DNA of 64,000 nt from positions 124,001 to 188,000 of the forward strand of contig NZ_FLQR01000001.1 in the NCBI RefSeq assembly GCF_900078385.1. The letters are read 5' to 3'. The position numbers and the translations under genes were made by a program. Under the pieces are notes generated by a model that was not told the DNA's origin, ran no database searches, and worked only from the letters and a program-made list of their open reading frames with translations. Shown here piece after piece: positions 58,763-64,000 of the stretch (its first letter is position 1; each line of letters begins with the position of its first letter). Origin of the DNA: an uncultured Microbacterium sp. GTDB lineage: Bacteria; Actinomycetota; Actinomycetes; Actinomycetales; Microbacteriaceae.

Positions 58763-59233
58763 TCAGCGCGGGCTGTCGAACTCCCATGCGTCCGGGTCGG
58801 TCGCCGTCGCGACATCCCAGTCATCCGTCTGCCAGGTGAACAGGGCGACGGCGCACGTGGGCATGTGACCGATGCCCCCGCCGGACAGCCGCTCGGCGAG
58901 GACCGTCATCCCGGGGTCGTGCGCGACCACGAGGACGGCCGGCGATCGCTCGGCGGCGGCCGTCTGCAGCAGCACGGAGGCGGGAGCCCCGTAGAGCTCG
59001 GGGTCGGTCCGCAGCGGCGCGCCGAGCTCGGCGGCGAAGGCCTGTGCCGTCGTGTGGGCGCGCAGCGCGGTCGAGGCGAGGATCGCATCCAGACGGATGC
59101 CGGTGGCCGCGAGCCGCCGCGCCATCCGTGGCGCGTCCGCGCGGCCGCGGTCGTTGAGCGGCCGGTCGTGGTCGTCGAGGTCGGGACGGCCCCAATCGCT
59201 CTTGGCATGTCGCACGAGCACGAGTGTGGTCAC
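58763..59233 (-). CDS. SixA-type phosphohistidine phosphatase
   Basis: A 156-residue histidine-phosphatase superfamily protein with the RHG-type motif LVLVRHAKSDW at 4-14, RPLNDRGRADAPRMARRL, STALRAHTTAQAF and the second His in VVAHDPGM. SixA proteins dephosphorylate phosphohistidine; the target is unknown. The GTG start overlaps the arginase-family stop (GTGA). Confidence 0.88.
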   Translation of the reverse strand: MTTLVLVRHAKSDWGRPDLDDHDRPLNDRGRADAPRMARRLAATGIRLDAILASTALRAHTTAQAFAAELGAPLRTDPELYGAPASVLLQTAAAERSPAVLVVAHDPGMTVLAERLSGGGIGHMPTCAVALFTWQTDDWDVATATDPDAWEFDSPR

Positions 59234-60147
59234 GGTCGCTCCGTCCCGTCGTCCGAGCCGGCGCCGTCCCGCGCCACGAGCCCCGCGAGCAGTTCGAGCA
59301 CGCACAGCGCGGCAAGGCGCACCGTGCGGCCGTCCGGGGCGTCGGCGGTGGCATCCACCTCGACGATGTCGGCGCTGCCGACCCGGGGGTCGCGTGCCGC
59401 GGCGCGCACGAGTGCGCGCAGCTCGAACGCCTGCAGTCCGCCCGGCACCGACGCGGGACATCCCGGGGCGACGGCACGGTCGCAGACGTCGACGTCGATG
59501 TCGAGGTGCACGCGGCCGTCGACGCCGGCGATCTCGAGCGCCTCGGCCATGACCTCGGCGGCGCCGCGCCGTCGGACGTGGTCGAGCGGGATCACCGTGA
59601 TGCCGAGGTCGGCGGCCCGGCGGGCGTAGGCGGCGGAGTTGGCGAAGTCGGCGATGCCGATCTGCACGATGCGCCGCGGGTCGAGACCATCCTCGACGAG
59701 CCGGCGGACGGGGGAGCCGTTGGAGACGCCGTCGCGCAGGTCGAAGTGCGCGTCGAGCGTGATGAGTCCTGTCGCTCCGGCGCCCTGGGCGGTCGCGTAC
59801 GTGATCGAGTTGTCACCGCCGAGGGCGATGACGAGGTCGGCGATCGCGACCAGCTCGCGCACCCGCGCGCGGGCGCTGGCCTCGCCCTCCGGGCCGTCGG
59901 GGTCGGCGACGTCGCCGGCGTCGGCGATGCGCAGCGCCTCATCGAGGTCGATCGGCGGCGGACCGAGGAGCGTGGGGCTGTAGCGTCGCAGCGCGTCGCG
60001 GACGGCCGCCGGCGTCGCATGCGCGCCGGTCGGGCTCAGCGACGTCCGGAAGGCGGGCAGTCCCAGGAGGACCGCGTCGACCCGCCCGTCGGGCGCGGGC
60101 CAGCCACCGGCACGGGGCCAGAGCGGATCGATCGAGAGCACGCTCAT
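59230..60147 (-). CDS. Arginase-family hydrolase, possible formimidoylglutamase
   Basis: A 305-residue ureohydrolase fold with ALGGDNSITYA, LDAHFDLRDG, HLDIDVDVCDRAVAPGCPASVPGG and EVDATADAPDGRT in the usual order. The first metal motif is GGDNS rather than GGDHS, so one Mn-binding His is Asn. The rest of the metal site is intact. Opposite the hutHUI operon, the obvious role is hydrolysis of N-formimidoyl-glutamate to glutamate and formamide (HutG), completing the pathway, but this is inferred from context only. It overlaps both neighbours by 4 nt. Confidence 0.8.
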   Translation of the reverse strand: MSVLSIDPLWPRAGGWPAPDGRVDAVLLGLPAFRTSLSPTGAHATPAAVRDALRRYSPTLLGPPPIDLDEALRIADAGDVADPDGPEGEASARARVRELVAIADLVIALGGDNSITYATAQGAGATGLITLDAHFDLRDGVSNGSPVRRLVEDGLDPRRIVQIGIADFANSAAYARRAADLGITVIPLDHVRRRGAAEVMAEALEIAGVDGRVHLDIDVDVCDRAVAPGCPASVPGGLQAFELRALVRAAARDPRVGSADIVEVDATADAPDGRTVRLAALCVLELLAGLVARDGAGSDDGTERP

Positions 60148-60491
60148 GCGGTCAGGTACACCCAGGCCTCGCGACCGCTGCCGAGCGTCACGCGGACGCG
60201 GCGGAACATCGCCACCTCGAACTCGTCGGCGGCGACGAACTCCTCCGGCGTCAGCCGCAGCAGCGCGCCGAGCACCTTGTCCCTCGTGTTGCCGGTGGGG
60301 CGCAGGTGCGGATGCACGGTGCGGCCGGTCCGGTCGTTGAAGCGGATGTCATCGATCTCGACGTAGTCGACCGTGTACCCCGGAAGGGTGTCGGGCTCGG
60401 CGGGCAGCACGCGGCCGAACATGTCCAGCTGCAGCTGCGGATCGCGCAGTTCCGCGTAGCTGAACAGCAGCTCCTCCGGTTCGGCGGCCAT
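60144..60491 (-). CDS. Gamma-glutamylcyclotransferase-like (AIG2) protein
   Basis: A 115-residue AIG2/GGCT-fold protein: LLFSYAELRDPQLQLDMFGR at 8-27 and ADEFEVAMFRRVRVTL near 87-102 with the expected acid. It may cleave gamma-glutamyl peptides or act on a similar amine. TACTCT (60498-60503, minus strand) lies 6 nt before the ATG, so it is probably leaderless and heads the operon with the arginase-family and SixA genes. Confidence 0.82.
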   Translation of the reverse strand: MAAEPEELLFSYAELRDPQLQLDMFGRVLPAEPDTLPGYTVDYVEIDDIRFNDRTGRTVHPHLRPTGNTRDKVLGALLRLTPEEFVAADEFEVAMFRRVRVTLGSGREAWVYLTA

Positions 60492-60523
60492 GTGCTCAGA
60501 GTAGTCCGCGGACCCCGTCATCC

Positions 60524-61795
60524 CTACCCGAAGAAGGCGTGCGCGAGCGCGAAGATCGCGAGGCCGGCGAGGGCGCCCACGAAGGTGCCGTTGAGGCGGA
60601 TGTACTGCAGGTCGCGGCCGACCATGAGCTCGATCTTCTCCGTCGTCTCGGCCGGATCCCACTTCTCCACCGTGTCGGTGATGATCGAGGCGATGTCGTG
60701 GCGGTAGCGGTCGACGAGGAACACGGCGGCATCCGTCACACGGTCATCGACCCGGCGCTGCAGGGCGGGATCGGTCGCGAGGCGCGCCCCGATCTCGGCG
60801 AGCGCGGCGCTCACGCGACGACGGAGCGGGCTCCCCGGGTCATCGAGCGATCGGAGGAGACCGGTCTTGGCGGTGTGCCACGCCTCCGCGGCGAGGGCGC
60901 GGACCCGCGGGCTGTCGAAGACGGCGCTCTTGGCGTCCTCGAGGCGGCCGATGGTCTCGGGGTCGTGCTGCAGGTTGTCGGCGAGCCGGACGAGGTAGCC
61001 GTCGATCGCCTTGCGCGCAGGGTGCTCCGGGTCGCGCCCGATGGCCGCCGCGAACTTCACGGCCTCGTGGTAGACGGTGTCGTCGACGAGCCGCATCGCG
61101 ACGGACGGCACCCAGGACGGCAGGCGGCGGGAGACGAGCCCGCTGAAGGACTCGCGGTTGTGCTCGAGCCACGACGAGATGCTGTCGACGCCGAGGTCGA
61201 CGGCGCCGCGGTGCGCGTCGGCCTCGACGACGCGGGCGAGCCAGCCGCCGACCGTCGGGCCCCACTCCGGGCTCAGCAGGTGCTCGCGGGCGAGGTCGCT
61301 GATGAGGTCCTGCACCTCGTCGTCGCTGAGGGCCTGCAGGATGCCGGCGGCCATCGTCGACGCCTCCGCCGCGACGGTCTCGGCGTGCTCGGGCTCGCTC
61401 AGCCACTCGCCGGCCTTCGCGGCGATCGCGGTCGACTCGAGCTTGGAGCGGACGACGCCGCCCTCGAGGAAGTTGGTCTCGACGAACTCGCCGAGGGTCC
61501 TGCCGATCTCGTCCTTGCGGCGCGGGATGATCGCGGTGTGCGGGATGGGGATCCCGAGCGGATGCCGGAAGAGCGCGGTCACGGCGAACCAGTCGGCCAG
61601 CGCGCCGACCATGCCGCCCTCCGCGGCGGCCCGCACGTACGCGAGCCAGGGGTACTGCTCCTCGAGGGCGAACGCGACGACGAAGATCACGGCCATGAGG
61701 ACGAGCGCGCCGAGGGCGACCCCCTTCATGAAGCGGAGACCCCGGAGCCGCTCCTGGTCCGCGGGGCTCAGGAGGTCCATCGAGGTGCGCGCCAT
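60524..61795 (-). CDS. DUF445 membrane protein
   Basis: A 423-residue DUF445 protein with a membrane helix near the N-terminus (GVALGALVLMAVIFVVAFAL), GGMVGALADWFAVTALFRHPLGIPIPHTAIIPRRKDEIG as family signature, a long helical middle and a C-terminal helix (FVGALAGLAIFALAHAFFG). Function unknown. GAGGATG precedes the ATG at 61795. Confidence 0.9.
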   Translation of the reverse strand: MARTSMDLLSPADQERLRGLRFMKGVALGALVLMAVIFVVAFALEEQYPWLAYVRAAAEGGMVGALADWFAVTALFRHPLGIPIPHTAIIPRRKDEIGRTLGEFVETNFLEGGVVRSKLESTAIAAKAGEWLSEPEHAETVAAEASTMAAGILQALSDDEVQDLISDLAREHLLSPEWGPTVGGWLARVVEADAHRGAVDLGVDSISSWLEHNRESFSGLVSRRLPSWVPSVAMRLVDDTVYHEAVKFAAAIGRDPEHPARKAIDGYLVRLADNLQHDPETIGRLEDAKSAVFDSPRVRALAAEAWHTAKTGLLRSLDDPGSPLRRRVSAALAEIGARLATDPALQRRVDDRVTDAAVFLVDRYRHDIASIITDTVEKWDPAETTEKIELMVGRDLQYIRLNGTFVGALAGLAIFALAHAFFG

Positions 61796-61829
61796 GCCGT
61801 CATCCTCGCACGCGTCGTATCCTGGCCGC

Positions 61830-62102
61830 GTGATCGACGACATCAAGAAGCGCGCCATGCACCGCACCAGCATCCTGGAGGGGCAGCTGCGCGGGCTGGC
61901 GAAGATGATCGAGAACGAGGACTACTGCATGGACATCATCGCCCAGTCGCGCGCGGCCCAGAAGGCGCTCGCGTCGCTGGACAAGATGCTCCTGGAGAAC
62001 CACCTGCGGACGCACGTCACGCACATGTTCGAGGAGGGCGGCCCGCAGCGCGAGCAGGCCGTCGCGGAGCTGCTCAAGGCCTACGACCTGGAAAGCCGCT
62101 GA
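61830..62102 (+). CDS. CsoR/RcnR-family metal-sensing repressor
   Basis: A 90-residue all-helical DUF156 repressor: RTSILEGQLRGLAKMIENEDYCMDIIAQSRAAQKAL and LLENHLRTHVTHMF. The ligand positions are Cys33, His58 and His62, a Cys-His-His set closer to RcnR (Ni/Co) than to the Cys-His-Cys of CsoR (Cu). The RcnR N-terminal His is absent. TATCCT (61818-61823) lies 6 nt before GTG 61830, so the transcript is probably leaderless. No transporter gene is adjacent. Confidence 0.92.
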   Translation: MIDDIKKRAMHRTSILEGQLRGLAKMIENEDYCMDIIAQSRAAQKALASLDKMLLENHLRTHVTHMFEEGGPQREQAVAELLKAYDLESR

Positions 62103-62118
62103 CGCCGGCGTCGCCGCC

Positions 62119-63291
62119 TCAGGAGGCGACCGGCCCGAGCCACGCCGTCGCGACGGTGGAGTGCGCCGACTCCGGGTCGGACGGGTGGAAGAGCCCCGCC
62201 AGCACGTCGCGGTACAGCCGGCCGAGTTCGCTCCCGCTGAAGTAGGACGAGCCCCCGGCGACGAGGACCGCCTCGTCGACGACGCGCTTGGCCGTCGTGA
62301 CGGCGCGGTGCTTCACGCCGCTGAGGAGCGCGAACCACTGTGCGCCGTGGTCGGCCTGCGCGTCGACGTCGCGGCTCAGTGCGGCCAACTGCGGGGGGAG
62401 TGCGTCGTAGGAGAGCGCCATCTCGGCGATCCGCCAGCGGATGTCGGGGTCGTCGCTGTACGCCGCGCCGGTCTTCTTCGACGTGCGTTTCTTCGCCGTC
62501 GCGACCGCAACCTCGAGCGCGCGACGCGCGATGCCGGTGTAGACGGAGGCGAGCAGCAACTCGAACACGCTGAAGATGCCGAAGACGATCGGGTCGGGGT
62601 TCGGACCCGGGGCGACCCGCCGGACCACGCGGTCGGCCGGGGCGATGACGCCGTGCAGCTCGGTGGTGCGCGACTGCGTCCCGCGCATCCCGACGGTGTC
62701 CCAGTCGTCGCGGGTCACGACGGCGTCGCTGCGCGGCACGAACGCGTAGACCATCTGCGGGCCGTCCGGCGAGGTCGTGTCCAGGCCGTGCAGGCCCAGC
62801 TGCGTCCACACGGGTCCGAGGGAGGTGAAGATCTTCGTGCCGGTGAAGGCGTAGGAGCCGTCCGGCTGGGGCGCGGCCTCCGTGTCGCTGCCGAAGAGGA
62901 CGAGGTCGTTGCCGGCCTCGCTGATCCCGAAGGCGAAGACCTCCCCGGCCGCGGCACCCTCCTGCACGAACCGGAGGGTCTCGATGCCGCGGTCGGCGAG
63001 CACCTTCGCGACGCCGGTCCACACGAGGTGCATGTTGATCGCGAGGGCGGTCGCCGGTGCCGCACCGGCGAGTCGCTGCTGCAGGAGCGACGCCTCCGCG
63101 AGCCCCAGTCCCGCTCCGCCGAGCGCCTGCGGGACGAGAATCGCGAGGTACCCGGCATCCTTCAGCTCGGCGAGGTCCTCGTCGGGGAAGACATTGTCGC
63201 GGTCGACCTGCGCCGCGCGTCCGCGGAAGCGCTCGAGCAGGTCGTCGGGGAGGAGGGTCGCGGGGTCGAAGGCGGGAGCGGATGCGGTCAC
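62119..63291 (-). CDS. Acyl-CoA dehydrogenase-like flavoprotein
   Basis: A 390-residue member of the acyl-CoA dehydrogenase superfamily (FPDEDLAELKDAGYLAILVPQALGGAGLGL, FGISEAGNDL, FTGTKIFTSLGPVWTQLGLHG, VGMRGTQSRTTELHGV). The C-terminal region lacks the usual YEGT segment, so it may belong to the flavin-monooxygenase side of the family. The substrate is unknown. GACAAT (63298-63303, minus strand) lies 6 nt before the GTG. Confidence 0.85.
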   Translation of the reverse strand: MTASAPAFDPATLLPDDLLERFRGRAAQVDRDNVFPDEDLAELKDAGYLAILVPQALGGAGLGLAEASLLQQRLAGAAPATALAINMHLVWTGVAKVLADRGIETLRFVQEGAAAGEVFAFGISEAGNDLVLFGSDTEAAPQPDGSYAFTGTKIFTSLGPVWTQLGLHGLDTTSPDGPQMVYAFVPRSDAVVTRDDWDTVGMRGTQSRTTELHGVIAPADRVVRRVAPGPNPDPIVFGIFSVFELLLASVYTGIARRALEVAVATAKKRTSKKTGAAYSDDPDIRWRIAEMALSYDALPPQLAALSRDVDAQADHGAQWFALLSGVKHRAVTTAKRVVDEAVLVAGGSSYFSGSELGRLYRDVLAGLFHPSDPESAHSTVATAWLGPVAS

Positions 63292-63345
63292 TCGAACATT
63301 GTCCTCCCGCGCCGGGGTGCCGGCGGCGTGGGGGAGGATGGTCGC

Positions 63346-63750
63346 ATGATCTCGACGGACCTGGCCGTGTCGCTGCGTGAAGCGGGCCTCGTCTGGCGGC
63401 CGACCTCGGGCGACCGGTTCCAGCTCGATGAGCCGGAGTTCGAGGCCGACGTCTTCACGGTGAGCGAGATGACGATCGAGCCGCGGAGCTACTCGACCGG
63501 GATGATCCTCGCGTTCAACGGCACGACGGAGTGGGCGCTGGACTCCGTGGCCCTCGAGGACGCCCTGTGGCTCCCGCGGGAGGATCAGCTGCGCGAGCTG
63601 CTCGGCGGCGCGTTCCGGGCGCTCCGCCGCCTGGCCGACACGCACCGCGTCGAGGTGCAGATCGCGGGACAGCGGCACGAGTTCGACCACCCGCAGCCCG
63701 AGGACGCGTACGCGCTCGCGCTGCTCGCCCTGCTGCGACGCGTCGCCTGA
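63346..63750 (+). CDS. Conserved-type hypothetical protein
   Basis: A 134-residue soluble protein beginning MISTDLAVSLREAGLVWRPT, with FNGTTEWALDSVALEDALWLPREDQLRELLG in the middle. Similar proteins in actinobacteria are sometimes labelled pilus assembly CpaE, but nothing here supports that. GGGGAGG precedes the ATG. It is divergent from the flavoprotein gene. Confidence 0.75.
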   Translation: MISTDLAVSLREAGLVWRPTSGDRFQLDEPEFEADVFTVSEMTIEPRSYSTGMILAFNGTTEWALDSVALEDALWLPREDQLRELLGGAFRALRRLADTHRVEVQIAGQRHEFDHPQPEDAYALALLALLRRVA

Positions 63751-63768
63751 GCCGGCCCGCGGCGCCGG

Positions 63769-64000
63769 TCAGGTGATGATCGGGACGGGCTCGGTGTCGG
63801 GGATGGGGCTCGCATCGCGATGCCGCAGATCAGGGAATCCGCGCACGCACGTCACCGCGACGATGACGCCGACCACCGCGAACGCCGCGCCCGCCCAGTA
63901 CGCCCCGACCGGGCCCACCCCGTCGATGAGGAACCCGGCGACGGCGGAGCCGACGGCCGCGCCGATGAGCTGTCCGGTCCCGATCCAGCCGTAGGCCTCG
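63769..64000 (-). CDS. MFS-type transporter, C-terminal part (partial)
   Basis: The minus-strand frame runs off the right edge and ends at TGA. It encodes EAYGWIGTGQLIGAAVGSAV followed by two membrane helices (AVAGFLIDGVGPVGAYWAG, AFAVVGVIVAVTCV) and a short tail, matching the last helices of a major facilitator. The beginning lies outside the window. Confidence 0.75.
   Translation of the reverse strand, partial: EAYGWIGTGQLIGAAVGSAVAGFLIDGVGPVGAYWAGAAFAVVGVIVAVTCVRGFPDLRHRDASPIPDTEPVPIIT

Noticed and set aside
62110..62130. GTCGCC...GGCGAC hairpin between csoR and the flavoprotein gene
   Set aside because: The 6-bp stem overlaps the flavoprotein coding end and is too common in this composition to call a terminator.
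1..64000. CRISPR arrays, insertion sequences or rRNA genes
   Set aside because: No regularly spaced repeat series, no transposase with terminal inverted repeats and no rRNA-like sequence was seen on reading the window.

Overview
The window looks like chromosome of a high-GC actinobacterium of the Microbacteriaceae, most likely Microbacterium or a close relative (inference). The support is very GC-rich codon usage, an Lsr2 xenogeneic silencer, many apparently leaderless genes whose -10 hexamer lies 6-7 nt before the start codon, actinobacterial-type nitrite and siroheme genes, and an overall gene set typical of soil or plant-associated relatives.

Positions 1-13389 are the right-hand part of an integrated mobile element. 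It is visibly less GC-rich over 7.3-12 kb and ends in a 20-nt fragment of a tRNA 3' end (13370-13389), a likely attachment site. It carries a large SIR2-domain protein that probably overlaps an upstream gene cut by the window edge, and a MobF-type relaxase-helicase. A divergently arranged excisionase-like gene and HTH regulator share a TGAGCAAT operator region. The centrepiece is a translationally coupled three-gene operon: an SPPY-type DNA methyltransferase, a protein with an Hsp90/MORC-like ATPase domain joined to a histidine-kinase core, and a receiver-domain protein with an uncharacterised C-terminal half. This is the best candidate in the window for an undescribed system, possibly anti-phage signalling. 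No integrase, coupling protein or nuclease is visible.

Positions 13.5-34.8 kb hold ordinary chromosomal genes: regulators (hydrolase-LuxR, WYL, GAF-LuxR, Lsr2), a rifampin ADP-ribosyltransferase, a DUF485-ActP acetate uptake pair, a cysteine-less alkyltransferase homologue, a very large helicase-like protein with broken Walker motifs, mscL, fmdB, 5-formyl-THF cyclo-ligase, galU, and tRNA-Ala(CGC).

Positions 35.1-42.1 kb form a nitrite assimilation module. nirB, nirD, a precorrin-2 dehydrogenase/SUMT fusion, a HemD-winged-helix regulator (NnaR-like) and a CbiX-type chelatase are tightly packed on the plus strand, with a convergent FNT nitrite/formate channel. Together they import nitrite, make siroheme and reduce nitrite to ammonium. 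An ArsR-MFS pair, an amino-acid dehydrogenase, YbaK, a UBP zinc finger with a cNMP-binding/thioredoxin-reductase-like fusion, and an NhaA-DsbA fusion follow.

Positions 50-53.4 kb contain a debranching-type glucosidase and a MalG-type permease. They sit next to what appears to be a deletion scar that removed malF, the binding-protein gene and the front of lacI. Positions 54.2-60.5 kb hold a hut region: an IclR regulator divergent from hutH-hutU-hutI, with a convergent SixA, arginase-family and GGCT-like operon. The window ends with DUF445, CsoR-family, acyl-CoA-dehydrogenase-like and hypothetical genes and the C-terminal end of an MFS transporter.

Two copies of an imperfect palindromic repeat (34.9 and 44.2 kb) differ by changes that are compensated between their arms.
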